Shown here: positions 7,106-15,465 of the stretch, in pieces
Layout: each line of letters begins with the position of its first letter
Position numbering within the stretch: position 1 is the stretch's first letter
DNA from: an uncultured Oscillospiraceae bacterium
GTDB lineage: Bacteria; Bacillota; Clostridia; Oscillospirales; Acutalibacteraceae
Direction: 5' to 3'
DNA length: 55,407 nucleotides
Assembly (NCBI GenBank): GCA_900539425.1
Contig: UQBX01000013.1
Location: 1 to 55,407, forward strand
The notes under the pieces: model-generated
Told to the model about the DNA's origin: nothing
The model's database searches: none
What the model saw: only the letters and a program-made list of their open reading frames with translations
Position numbers and translations under genes: made by a program

Positions 7106-7804
7106 ATGGCTAATCTTAAAAGAGGACTTATTGTTTCATGTCAGGCAGTAAAAGGCGAGCCTCTTTACGGTCTGCACATGATGGGGCACTTCGCAAGGGC
7201 AGCAGTTCTGGGCGGTGCCGCGGGCATCAGAGCCAACTATGTTTCTGATATCAAAGAGATAAAAGAGCAGGTTGATGTTCCCGTTATAGGCATTATAAAA
7301 GCGGAGTATGAAGGCAGTGATGTCTATATCACTCCTACACTTAAAGAAGTCAAGGAACTTCTTGGCTCAGGCTGTGAGGTAATAGCGCTTGACGCTACCA
7401 AAAGAGAACGCCCGGGCGGAGAAAAACTTGAGGATCTTGTAAAGTATATCCGTGAAAATGCTCCTGATGTGGAGATTATGGCTGATTGCTCCGATTTTGA
7501 GGAAGCAAAAGCGGCAGACGAAATGGGATTTGATTATGTAGGTACTACTATGAGAAGTTATACGCCGTATACTAAAGGCGTTTCAATTCCCGATTATGAT
7601 TTGCTTAAAAAAATGACTTCTGAGCTTTCGGCAAAGGTAATTGCGGAGGGCGGCATATGGGAAACACAGCAGCTTCAGAAAGTTCTGGACTGTGATCCTT
7701 ATGCGGTAGTTATAGGCAGTGCTATAACAAGACCTATGGATATTACAAAGCACTTTGAAAGTGTCTTTGAAAAAAATAATTTTTATAATAAACAGGAGAA
7801 GTAA
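7106..7804 (+). CDS. nanE: N-acetylmannosamine-6-phosphate 2-epimerase
   Basis: 232 residues, a TIM barrel of the NanE family, converting ManNAc-6-phosphate to GlcNAc-6-phosphate in sialic acid use. Family landmarks are GLIVSCQA at the N terminus, PVIGIIKAEYEGSDVYITPT with the lysine of the active site, EVIALDATKRERPGG, and VIAEGGIW. It is the first gene of a compact cluster: nanA starts 1 bp after its stop, so both are on one message. No nanK kinase or sialidase gene is in the window. Confidence 0.96.
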   Translation: MANLKRGLIVSCQAVKGEPLYGLHMMGHFARAAVLGGAAGIRANYVSDIKEIKEQVDVPVIGIIKAEYEGSDVYITPTLKEVKELLGSGCEVIALDATKRERPGGEKLEDLVKYIRENAPDVEIMADCSDFEEAKAADEMGFDYVGTTMRSYTPYTKGVSIPDYDLLKKMTSELSAKVIAEGGIWETQQLQKVLDCDPYAVVIGSAITRPMDITKHFESVFEKNNFYNKQEK

Positions 7805-7805
7805 A

Positions 7806-8690
7806 ATGCAGGATTTAAAAAAATTCAAGGGCTTGTTTTCAGCCCTGCTCACACCTTTCAATAAGGACGGCAGCATTAAGTATGATTCAATTAAGGACCT
7901 TGTAGAATTCAATATCAAAAACGGTATTGACGGTTTCTATGTAGGCGGCAGCACGGGCGAGGGTCTCCTCCTTTCCGATGAGGAAAGAAAAGAGGTATTC
8001 AAGTGCGTGAAAGAAGCAACAGGGGACAGAGTTACTCTTATTGCACATGTAGGTACCATCTCTACTGACGCGGCTATTGATATGGCAAAATGCGCAGAGA
8101 GCCTTGGTTATGACGCTATTTCAGCAGTTGCGCCGTTCTATTACGGTTTCCCGCTTGACGCTATTCTCGGCTATTATCAGGATATCGCAAACAGCACATC
8201 ACTTCCCATGATCATATACAATTTCCCGAACTCAAGCGGTTTCTCTCTTACCAAAGAGATTGCAAACGACCTTTTCAAAAATGAGAAGTTCATCGGTATT
8301 AAACACACGTCAAGCGATATGTTTGCTCTTCAGAAGTTTAAACAGCTTGACAGAGAAGTAGTAGTTTACAACGGATTTGACGAAACTCTGCTTGCAGGTC
8401 TTGCAATGGGCGCTGACGGCGCTATCGGAAGTACATATAACTTCATGGGCAAAAAGTTTAAGAAGATTATGTCCGATTTCCAGAGCGGCAATCTTAAAGA
8501 AGCACAGAAAGGCCAGAATGAGGCTGATGAGATCATTAGCGAAATGATCAAGTACGGCGTATTCCAGTCTGAAAAAGCTATCCTTACAGAGCTTGGCGTT
8601 GATATGGGCGAATGCAGAAGACCGTTCCTGCCCATCAGCGATGAATGCCGTGCTTCCATGAAGAAGATAGCAGAGAAAATAGAGAAATAA
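7806..8690 (+). CDS. nanA: N-acetylneuraminate lyase
   Basis: 294 residues, DHDPS/NAL superfamily barrel, splitting N-acetylneuraminate into pyruvate and ManNAc. The substrate-carboxylate loop is GGSTGEGLLL, the catalytic tyrosine is in MIIYNFP (Tyr138) and the Schiff-base lysine in FIGIKHTSSD (Lys166). GGSTGE with the nanE neighbour favours the lyase over dihydrodipicolinate synthase. Start 7806 follows CAGGAGAAG. The stop overlaps the next start by one base (TAATG), so translation is coupled to the GH43-type gene. Confidence 0.95.
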   Translation: MQDLKKFKGLFSALLTPFNKDGSIKYDSIKDLVEFNIKNGIDGFYVGGSTGEGLLLSDEERKEVFKCVKEATGDRVTLIAHVGTISTDAAIDMAKCAESLGYDAISAVAPFYYGFPLDAILGYYQDIANSTSLPMIIYNFPNSSGFSLTKEIANDLFKNEKFIGIKHTSSDMFALQKFKQLDREVVVYNGFDETLLAGLAMGADGAIGSTYNFMGKKFKKIMSDFQSGNLKEAQKGQNEADEIISEMIKYGVFQSEKAILTELGVDMGECRRPFLPISDECRASMKKIAEKIEK

Positions 8691-9541
8691 TGAACTGCTC
8701 CGATATAAATATCCGCGACCCTTTTGTGCTGTGTGAAAACGGCAAGTATTATATGTACGGCACACGTGCCGTGGATTTCGGCAGAAAAACAGGCGGATTT
8801 GACGTTTACGTTTCCTCTGATCTGAAAGAGTGGAGCAGGGCGGAATGCTTTGACTCCGAAAAAGCAGGGCTTAACAGGGAAGTTAACTGGGCGCCCGAAG
8901 TGCACAAATATAACGGCAGATACTATATGTTTGCTTCTTTTACAAAAGAAAACGGTCTGCGCGGTACTTATGCTCTTGAGGCGGACAGCCCTCTCGGGCC
9001 GTTTCGCAAACATTCAAAAGGAGCGTTAACTCCTGAAGAGTGGGAGTGCATTGACGGCACTTTTTACAGCGAAAACGGCGTTCAGTATCTTGTTTTCTGT
9101 CATGAGCATACTCAGGCTGTTGACGGTGAGATTTGCTATATTCCGCTTACCGACGATCTTACGGAAAGCACAGGGAAAGCAAAACTCATATTTAAAGCGT
9201 CATCTCCCGAATGGGCAGATAAAAAGGCTCCGGGTGAGCATTATATAACTGACGGGCCTTTTATGTACCGAACCAAAAGCGGCGTACTGCTTATGATATG
9301 GTCAACCTTTATTAATCATAAATATGCTCAGTGTATTGCCAGGTCAGATAACGGCAGTATTACAGGAAATTTTGAACATCTGCCGCCGCTTATAACCGAT
9401 GACGGCGGTCACGGTATGATATTCACGGCAAACGGTGAATTATTGCTGACTTTCCATTCGCCAAACCAAACGGGTTTTGAACGCCCAAGGTTTATCAGGC
9501 TTGAGGATTGCGGAGACTGCCTTAAAACAGTTCAAATATAA
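8690..9541 (+). CDS. Glycoside hydrolase family 43-type enzyme
   Basis: 283 residues with the five-bladed propeller signs of GH43: IRDPF near residue 8 (catalytic base Asp), VNWAPEVHKYNGRYYMF, and ECIDGTFYSENG holding acidic residues. There is no signal peptide, so it acts inside the cell on short imported oligosaccharides. Most GH43 enzymes act on arabinose or xylose, but one-base coupling with nanA suggests a role on sialylated or other host glycan fragments. This is inference from position only. A terminator follows at 9601. Confidence 0.85.
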   Translation: MNCSDINIRDPFVLCENGKYYMYGTRAVDFGRKTGGFDVYVSSDLKEWSRAECFDSEKAGLNREVNWAPEVHKYNGRYYMFASFTKENGLRGTYALEADSPLGPFRKHSKGALTPEEWECIDGTFYSENGVQYLVFCHEHTQAVDGEICYIPLTDDLTESTGKAKLIFKASSPEWADKKAPGEHYITDGPFMYRTKSGVLLMIWSTFINHKYAQCIARSDNGSITGNFEHLPPLITDDGGHGMIFTANGELLLTFHSPNQTGFERPRFIRLEDCGDCLKTVQI

Positions 9542-9600
9542 AAATAAGGCTCCTGTTTGTAATAATCAGAAACCTTTATTGGGTATTATTATTCAAAAAT

Positions 9601-9632
9601 AAAACGCTTCCGTTTTGCGGAAGCGTTTTTGT
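9601..9632 (+). terminator. Bidirectional intrinsic terminator
   Basis: An 11-bp stem AAACGCTTCCG / CGGAAGCGTTT with a short T-rich loop and T-run. It lies between the convergent nan cluster and the beta-mannosidase gene. Confidence 0.92.
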
Positions 9633-9633
9633 T

Positions 9634-12084
9634 TTAGCTGAATGTGTAGTAAAACATATTTGCTATGTTTTCAGGCTGTGCTGAAAATTTAAGTCTGTAA
9701 GTAATTCTCTCCGTTTCAGAGTGTGATGATTTTACATTGTTTACACATTTAACGGAAATATTTTCAGGTTTGATGCGGTTGCCGTTTTCAAGGTAAACCG
9801 TTTTCTGCTCACCCGGTATAAGATCAAAAGAATTGTCTGACAGCGGTGTGTTTTCGCCTTTTATGTCTATAAATACAGACCTTGCGTATGTGTTGCTTTC
9901 AAGCGTGAGCTTGCTGCCCGAAACATACGCTTTTATTTTTGCCCTTTTAAGATTAAGAGTTCTTTCGGGAGCGAAAACAGCAGTAGCTTCAAATATCTTG
10001 TCTTCGCCTTTGAAAAGCTCGGCTTTAAGGAAACAGGATTTTCTGTCAATTCCCTCAATTGAAATAACTACTGCTTTTTTCGGTTCGCCCGGTTTTGAGT
10101 AAACAGTTTGAGTAACCTCGTCAAGCGTTCCGCCGTCAAAGTTCATTATTCTTCCTTTTACTGTGTATTCGCCGCTTTCAAGTGTGTCATTGAGCAGGAA
10201 TATCTCTGCGTCTTTATTGGTGTCGTTTACTGACAGCGCAACAGGGCTGAAAAACCTTTTAGCGTCATACATAAGCGGTTTCCACTTGCCGAAATAGTCA
10301 ACCGAAGACCAGCTGGGGCAGCCCCAGCAGTCATTCAGCTGCCACCAAAGAGAACCATTGCACCTGCCTTTGTGGCGTCTGAAATGCTGTGCCGCGTTGC
10401 CTACACACTGACTCTGGATAAGCCCCGTCAGATAGATAAGATCATCAAACTTATCAGGCTCGTTGTATCTCTCAAGCAGATAATATTTCATCTTTGCGTT
10501 GCCGCTCAGACATTTCTGGTGGTGCAGCATCGTTTTTGAAAACAGATTCATTTCACTCTTGTCGGCAAACTGCTCTATGCAGTCGGTTGACGGCAGGGAT
10601 TCCATTCCGTATTCGCTCATAAAGCGAGTATATCTCTTGGTGTAATATTTAAGATTTTTGCCGCCGTGCCATACATGCCACATATGCGTGTCGCCGCATT
10701 TGTCTGCTGTTATATTTTTTCTGAAACCGTCTCCTATTGGCGAAGTTTCTATATACGGGGTTTTTCTGTCATACTTCCTGATCTCCGCCGGCAGTATATC
10801 ATAAAAGAATTTGCAGTACCATTTTACGATTTCTGCTTCCTTTGGCATATATGAAAACATGAATTCTATCTCGTTGTTTCCGCACCACAGCGCAAGGGAA
10901 GCATGGTGCATAATGCGCTTTACGTTGTATTCAACTTCACTCAGAACATTGCCCAGATATTCTTCTTCATAAAACGGATACATAAGGCATGCAAACATGA
11001 AGTCCTGCCATACAAGTATTCCGTTTTCATCGCAAAGATCATAGATATAATCACTGCCGTAGTAGCCGCCGCCCCAAATTCTTATCATATTGAAGTTTGC
11101 CGCAACGCAGTCGTCAATGATTTTTTTCTCAGCTTTTCTGTCAATTCTGTCTGCCATTGCGTCGGGCGGAATAACATTCGCGCCTTTGGCAAATACAGGC
11201 ACACCGTTGAGTATAAAACGGAAATTGTGACCGTATTTGTCCGCGCCTCTGTCAAGCCTCAGTGTGCGCAGACCGATACGCTTTGTGATATTTCCTATTT
11301 CAATAGTGTAAAGCGGCTGCTTGTCTTTCCCGGAAAGTTCTTTTGTCCACCACAGTTCGGGGTTTATAATTCTGACAGTTGCTTTGCCGTCTGTGATTTT
11401 GAACTCAGATTCGTTTCCGTCAGGCATAACGATTTTTCCGTTACAGTTTGTATTTATATCTGTTTCGATATCGAGTGTAACGCGGTTTTCACTGTGCTCC
11501 TGAAAAACGGTGAAATCACGCACTTCTTCGTCAAACGCAAGTATCTGCGTTTTGCCGAGTATTCCCGAAACAGGCAGGTTGATTCCCCAGTCCCAGCCAA
11601 AATGGCAGGCAGGTTTCCTGATGTAAGGCGCTCCGTTTGTGCCGTTGCAGTTTTTAGGAAGCGGCTTTTCATTCTGACGCTTTGTTATGTACTCAACAGG
11701 GGAGTCAAAATGGATTTTGATTTCGTTTACCCCTTCTTTTAAAACGCCCTTTATATCTTTTTCAAATCTTACATATGCATTTTCCGATTTGCCTATGAGC
11801 TTTGAATTTATGTATATCTGCGCAAGTGTATCAAGCATATCGCAGGATAAAACCACATTTTTGTGCTTGAGCGTGTCGGCGTTTACCTCAAAAGTTCTTT
11901 CAAAAGTTTTTCCCGTTTCTCCTATGAACTGTACGTCATTTTCGTTAGTTCCGTAAAACGGATCATTGATTTTTCCGCTTTTATAAAAAGCGTTGAAATC
12001 CGTAACAGGTGTTTTTGCCTCAACGCAGTCTCCGTTTGAATCCAGCGTTATTTTCCAAACACCGTCAAGTGAAATAGTTTTCAT
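9634..12084 (-). CDS. Beta-mannosidase (GH2)
   Basis: 816 residues, normal for GH2 beta-mannosidases. The N-terminal sugar-binding jelly roll (LDGVWKITLD) is followed by an immunoglobulin-like domain and the catalytic barrel, then beta domains. The acid/base is Glu405 in CGNNE and the nucleophile Glu491 in FMSEYGMES. PACHFGWDWG and IRIWGGGYYGSD are characteristic of mannosidases in the family. No signal peptide, so it is intracellular and releases mannose from beta-mannosides such as the core of N-glycans or mannan oligomers. Beside the sialic acid genes this fits N-glycan scavenging. AGGGG lies upstream of the start. Confidence 0.93.
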   Translation of the reverse strand: MKTISLDGVWKITLDSNGDCVEAKTPVTDFNAFYKSGKINDPFYGTNENDVQFIGETGKTFERTFEVNADTLKHKNVVLSCDMLDTLAQIYINSKLIGKSENAYVRFEKDIKGVLKEGVNEIKIHFDSPVEYITKRQNEKPLPKNCNGTNGAPYIRKPACHFGWDWGINLPVSGILGKTQILAFDEEVRDFTVFQEHSENRVTLDIETDINTNCNGKIVMPDGNESEFKITDGKATVRIINPELWWTKELSGKDKQPLYTIEIGNITKRIGLRTLRLDRGADKYGHNFRFILNGVPVFAKGANVIPPDAMADRIDRKAEKKIIDDCVAANFNMIRIWGGGYYGSDYIYDLCDENGILVWQDFMFACLMYPFYEEEYLGNVLSEVEYNVKRIMHHASLALWCGNNEIEFMFSYMPKEAEIVKWYCKFFYDILPAEIRKYDRKTPYIETSPIGDGFRKNITADKCGDTHMWHVWHGGKNLKYYTKRYTRFMSEYGMESLPSTDCIEQFADKSEMNLFSKTMLHHQKCLSGNAKMKYYLLERYNEPDKFDDLIYLTGLIQSQCVGNAAQHFRRHKGRCNGSLWWQLNDCWGCPSWSSVDYFGKWKPLMYDAKRFFSPVALSVNDTNKDAEIFLLNDTLESGEYTVKGRIMNFDGGTLDEVTQTVYSKPGEPKKAVVISIEGIDRKSCFLKAELFKGEDKIFEATAVFAPERTLNLKRAKIKAYVSGSKLTLESNTYARSVFIDIKGENTPLSDNSFDLIPGEQKTVYLENGNRIKPENISVKCVNNVKSSHSETERITYRLKFSAQPENIANMFYYTFS

Positions 12085-12124
12085 AACTTTTACCCCTGAA
12101 ATTTATTGGCATACTGCCTGCTTA

Positions 12125-12153
12125 ATTATAGCATACGTATAAATTCTATTCAA
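12125..12153 (-). promoter_or_regulatory. Sigma-A promoter of the beta-mannosidase gene
   Basis: Minus strand: -35 TTGAAT (12148-12153), 17-bp spacer, perfect -10 TATAAT (12125-12130). It stands back to back with the queT promoter. Confidence 0.75.
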
Positions 12154-12167
12154 CATAATAATCGGTG

Positions 12168-12196
12168 TTGCATTTTGAAAAATGTTGCATTATAAT
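12168..12196 (+). promoter_or_regulatory. Sigma-A promoter of queT
   Basis: -35 TTGCAT (12168-12173), 17-bp spacer, perfect -10 TATAAT (12191-12196). Transcription would start about 12203, exactly at the riboswitch-like fold. Confidence 0.75.
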
Positions 12197-12202
12197 ACTT
12201 TC

Positions 12203-12268
12203 TGTCAGTTCGCAAAATCCTGACCAGTTTCGTTTCATTCGCGAAGCTTCTAAAAACAAAACTAAGGA
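12203..12268 (+). promoter_or_regulatory. Candidate preQ1-I riboswitch
   Basis: The leader begins with a 5-bp stem GTCAG / CTGAC enclosing TTCGCAAAATC, close to the preQ1-I type 2 loop, and ends with an A-rich tail AAACAAAACTAAGGAG that contains the ribosome binding site, as in known translational preQ1-I switches. The downstream gene is a queuosine-precursor transporter, the normal target. Unlike the compact standard aptamer, about 30 bases including a TTCG / CGAA hairpin lie between the stem and the A-rich tail. It could be a variant or only a partial resemblance. Confidence 0.5.
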
Positions 12269-12279
12269 GAAATTGAATC

Positions 12280-12816
12280 ATGAAAAACAAAAAACTGATG
12301 TTTGTCGTTCAGGCGGCGGTGATAGCCGCAATGTACACAGCTCTTACTTACGCGCAGAATTTTCTTCTGCCCGGAACAACCTCTGCCGCTGTGCAGTTTC
12401 GTGTGTCGGAAGCGCTTAACATTTTCGCGCTGTTTACACCTGCCGCTATTCCGGGGCTTACAATAGGCTGTGTGCTTTCAAATCTTTACAATATCGGGTC
12501 CGGGCTTCCGCTTGATATGATTTTCGGCTCGCTTGCCACACTGCTCGCTACTGTATGTATTTATCTTCTGAGAAATGTTAAGATAAAATCCTACCCATTG
12601 CCGGCAATGCTTATGCCCGCTGTTTTCAACGGTATCATCGTTGGCTGGGAGATAGAAACTTTCTTCGTTGAGGGAAATTTCATTTTTGCCGATTTCCTTG
12701 TTCAGGGCGGGCTTGTAGCTCTCGGAGAACTTGGCGTTATGCTCGTGCTCGGAACGGCTCTATATTATATTTTCGTTAAGCGTTCGCTTGATAAAAAGCT
12801 TTTTTCATTAGCATAA
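12280..12816 (+). CDS. queT: Queuosine precursor ECF transporter S component QueT
   Basis: 178 residues with about five or six membrane segments, matching QueT family proteins. The conserved YTALTYAQNFLLPGTTSAAVQFR region near residue 20-40 and VSEALN are typical; the tail is short and basic. It is thought to import preQ1 or queuine through a shared ECF module for tRNA queuosine synthesis. AAGGAG lies 10 bases upstream inside the riboswitch-like tail. It is transcribed alone, with a terminator at 12843. Confidence 0.88.
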   Translation: MKNKKLMFVVQAAVIAAMYTALTYAQNFLLPGTTSAAVQFRVSEALNIFALFTPAAIPGLTIGCVLSNLYNIGSGLPLDMIFGSLATLLATVCIYLLRNVKIKSYPLPAMLMPAVFNGIIVGWEIETFFVEGNFIFADFLVQGGLVALGELGVMLVLGTALYYIFVKRSLDKKLFSLA

Positions 12817-12842
12817 AAAATTATAAGTAATTGATTTTGCAC

Positions 12843-12877
12843 AAAAGCCCACCCTAAGCAGGGTGCGCTTTTGTTTT
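12843..12877 (+). terminator. Bidirectional intrinsic terminator
   Basis: Stem AAAAGC.CACCCT / AGGGTG.GCTTTT with an AAGC loop and one internal mismatch, followed by a T-rich run. It is shared by queT and the convergent DUF4363 gene. Confidence 0.88.
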
Positions 12878-12885
12878 TCTTTATT

Positions 12886-13254
12886 CTATAAAATATTTGA
12901 TAGATTTATTTTTGAGCGGTTGCACAGCTGCTCTACTTCGCTTTTTACGTCAATCAGAGCCTCATTTACTTTATCTTCATCAGCACCGTTCAATTCGTTA
13001 AGGGCGCTTATGGATGTTTCTGCATCCTTTAATACGGAATGGTCAGTGATATATGCCGCTTTTCTGTCAAAATCTTCCCACGTTTCTTCTATCTGAGCAC
13101 ATTTTTCTGCCTTCTTGTCTAAATCCGTTTCCTCTATTGCTGCATCTATCCGAGGCAGAAGTTCATCACAGCTTTTGTAAACAGCCGCCTGTTCAAATAC
13201 GCATATTGAAAGTGCCAGCAAAATGAATATTGCCGAAAACCAAAGCCTTTTCAT
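12886..13254 (-). CDS. DUF4363 family membrane-anchored protein
   Basis: 122 residues. An N-terminal hydrophobic segment (residues 4-22) works as a signal anchor, followed by a mostly helical acidic domain with conserved-looking CAQIEETWEDFDRK. The family has no known biochemical role. It begins directly after the stop of the DUF421 gene (TAAATG), so the two form an operon and probably a complex at the membrane. The same pair is often found near sporulation genes in Clostridia; here the gerA operon is divergent. Confidence 0.75.
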   Translation of the reverse strand: MKRLWFSAIFILLALSICVFEQAAVYKSCDELLPRIDAAIEETDLDKKAEKCAQIEETWEDFDRKAAYITDHSVLKDAETSISALNELNGADEDKVNEALIDVKSEVEQLCNRSKINLSNIL

Positions 13255-13929
13255 TTATTTTTCCTTCTTTTCTATAATGTTTATTTTGCCGTTGTCATCA
13301 ATTGTAAGAAGCAGTATATCTGTAATATCTTTTCCGCTTTTAGTTACAAGCAGTTTTATTTCACTGTCCATTATCTTGTTTTGACCGAAATATTCAGAAA
13401 CAGGCTTTCCGTCTGTAACAACCGGCACGGGCGTGGATTTTTCTTTTACGTCAATATTCAGCTGAGAGGGTGTAACAGGATTTTCTTTAGTCTTGGGAAG
13501 TACGGAAACAGTGCCGTTTGTCTCAACAACCGCATCCTGAATTTCAGATAAATCAAAGTAGCCTTTTTCTCTTACAGCATCCATAAGGTCATCTATCGTA
13601 ATACGAAGCCGTTTAAGCTGTTTTTCGTCAACTTTGCCGTTTCTTATTACGAATATCGGCTTGCCCTGAATAATGTTTCTGAAACTGATACTTTTCATTG
13701 AAACGGCTGAAACAATTATTTCGAAAGAAACGAATATCAGTATAGGTATAATCATGTTTGCAAGCGGCATTGCATTGTCCTGCAGCGGAATTATAGCAAC
13801 CTGAGAAACAAGGATAGTTATAACAAGTTCGTGCGGAGTCATTTCGCCGATTTGCCTTTTTCCCATTATTCTTAAAGCAATTATAACGGCAATATAGATT
13901 ATAACCGCTCTTATAAAAACAATACTCAT
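13255..13929 (-). CDS. YetF/DUF421 family membrane protein
   Basis: 224 residues from ATG 13929 (MSIVFIRAV), which has GGTGAT just upstream; ATG 13956 would add nine residues but its Shine-Dalgarno is too close. Three membrane helices at the N terminus carry the hallmark IALRIMGKRQIGEMTPHELVI motif, followed by a cytosolic domain with IFVIRNGKVDEKQLKRLRIT. Related B. subtilis YetF/YdfS-type proteins are spore-membrane proteins of unclear function. It heads a two-gene operon with DUF4363 and stands divergent from the germinant receptor genes. Confidence 0.85.
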   Translation of the reverse strand: MSIVFIRAVIIYIAVIIALRIMGKRQIGEMTPHELVITILVSQVAIIPLQDNAMPLANMIIPILIFVSFEIIVSAVSMKSISFRNIIQGKPIFVIRNGKVDEKQLKRLRITIDDLMDAVREKGYFDLSEIQDAVVETNGTVSVLPKTKENPVTPSQLNIDVKEKSTPVPVVTDGKPVSEYFGQNKIMDSEIKLLVTKSGKDITDILLLTIDDNGKINIIEKKEK

Positions 13930-14007
13930 ATTTATCACCGACATTATTTTTTGCATAACTTTCCGTATTATTGAAAAAATACTTTTAGAAAATTTTTTGG
14001 TGATAAA

Positions 14008-15465
14008 ATGGAAAAAATCTTTGCTGAAATTAGTGATAATAAAAATAAATTAAAAAAAGATTTTACTGACTGCTCTGATTTTTTACTGCGTGAATGTATT
14101 GTGGGCGGCAGAAAATGCATTGTGTGTGTGCTGGACGGTATGATAAATTCTCTTCAGCTTTCACAGATGATAATGAGACCTATACTGAGTTATAAATTTG
14201 ATAATGATGCCCCTTACAGCGTTTACGAAACCATAAAGCAGCGGGTAGTGAGTTCACTTGAAATGAACGAGGCTGAAAATTTTGAGGATGCTTACTTTTT
14301 TCTCTTTTCAGGCTTTGCCGTAGTGTTTGTAGACGGTATGCAAAAATGCCTTGTTATGGGCATACAGGGTTTTGAAAAAAGAAAAACCGGTGAACCATCA
14401 AATGAGCCTAATATCAAGGGCGCCAAGGAATGCTTTACTGAAACGCTGAATGATAATAAAGCAATGCTTCACCGCCGCATAAAGTCACCGTCATTAAAGA
14501 TTAAACAGTTCAAAATAGGTAATCAGATAAAAACTTCAGTTGCTGTTTGCTATCTTGAAAGCGCTGTTGATATGCGCCTTGTTGCAGATGTGGAAAGCAG
14601 GATACTTTCAGCCCCCATAGATGAGGTGTGCGATTACGGCGAAATTGCCGCTTTTCTTGACAGCGGTATTAAATCATATTTTACGGCAGTGGGTAATACG
14701 GAAAGACCTGATACGCTGTGTTCAAAACTCAGTGAGGGCAGAGTAGCGGTTTTGGTGGACGGCTCACCTTATGCAATGTATGTGCCGTATCTTTTTACGG
14801 ATTCTTTTTCAACGGTGGATGATTACAACAACAGGCCGTTTTACGCAACTTTTAACAGACTGCTCAAATATTTTTCGTTTGTTATTTCTGTTATATTGCC
14901 GGGATTTTATGTTGCAGTAGGCACATATCATCAGGAGCTTCTTCCGCCTTCATTGATGTATACCGTTGCCGCGGCTGAGGCTTCAACGCCTTTTTCTCTT
15001 ATGCAAGAGGCAGTTATGGTGCTTATTTTATATGAAATAATGAGAGAGGCGGGTCTGCGTCTGCCCAAAGCAATAGGTCACGCCGTTTCAATAATAGGCG
15101 CGCTTGTAATAGGTGATGCCGTCGTAAACGCCGGTCTTGTGGGGGCGCCTATGCTTGTGGTAGTTGCAGTAACTGCTATTGCTTCCTATGTCATTTATCC
15201 GCTTTACGAAAGCATTTCCGTTCTTAGAATAATTTTTATTCTTCTCGGCGGATTTACGGGCATCTATGGTGTTATGCTCGGCGTATGCACGCTTTGTGTT
15301 AATATAACCTCATTAAATCCTTACGGAGTGCCATATTCATCTCCCATTTCTCCGCTCAGCAAAAAAAACGCGGCAGATGTCTTTTACCGCGCAGACTGGA
15401 AAAAACTTATTAAACGTAATGTCAGAGTTCAGAATTTAAGGGGAGCGGATATTGACGATGATTAA
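14008..15465 (+). CDS. gerAA: GerA-family spore germination protein, A subunit
   Basis: 485 residues. A soluble N-terminal domain (about 1-275) with DFTDCSDFLLRECIVGG near the start and VAVLVDGSPYAMYVPYLF near 250 is followed by five or so membrane helices (YFSFVISVILPGFYVAV onward) with ELLPPSLMYTVAAA and GAPMLVVVAVTAIASYV. This is the GerAA/GerKA/GerBA architecture, the subunit of inner-spore-membrane germinant receptors that forms a ligand-gated channel. It is followed by B and C subunits in the standard order with overlapping frames. GGTGAT precedes the ATG. Expression is presumably forespore-specific (sigma-G), but no convincing sigma-G promoter was found. Confidence 0.93.
   Translation: MEKIFAEISDNKNKLKKDFTDCSDFLLRECIVGGRKCIVCVLDGMINSLQLSQMIMRPILSYKFDNDAPYSVYETIKQRVVSSLEMNEAENFEDAYFFLFSGFAVVFVDGMQKCLVMGIQGFEKRKTGEPSNEPNIKGAKECFTETLNDNKAMLHRRIKSPSLKIKQFKIGNQIKTSVAVCYLESAVDMRLVADVESRILSAPIDEVCDYGEIAAFLDSGIKSYFTAVGNTERPDTLCSKLSEGRVAVLVDGSPYAMYVPYLFTDSFSTVDDYNNRPFYATFNRLLKYFSFVISVILPGFYVAVGTYHQELLPPSLMYTVAAAEASTPFSLMQEAVMVLILYEIMREAGLRLPKAIGHAVSIIGALVIGDAVVNAGLVGAPMLVVVAVTAIASYVIYPLYESISVLRIIFILLGGFTGIYGVMLGVCTLCVNITSLNPYGVPYSSPISPLSKKNAADVFYRADWKKLIKRNVRVQNLRGADIDDD

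Noticed and set aside
10903..11742. A 279-codon plus-strand frame opposite the beta-mannosidase gene
   Set aside because: Its composition (Cys, Phe and Val rich, no motif) is that of an antisense shadow, and the GH2 active-site motifs prove the minus strand.
13952..13985. A sigma-G promoter for the gerA operon (TGCATA ... AATACTT)
   Set aside because: The spacing is about 20 bp and the -10 match is poor, so I do not list it as a feature.
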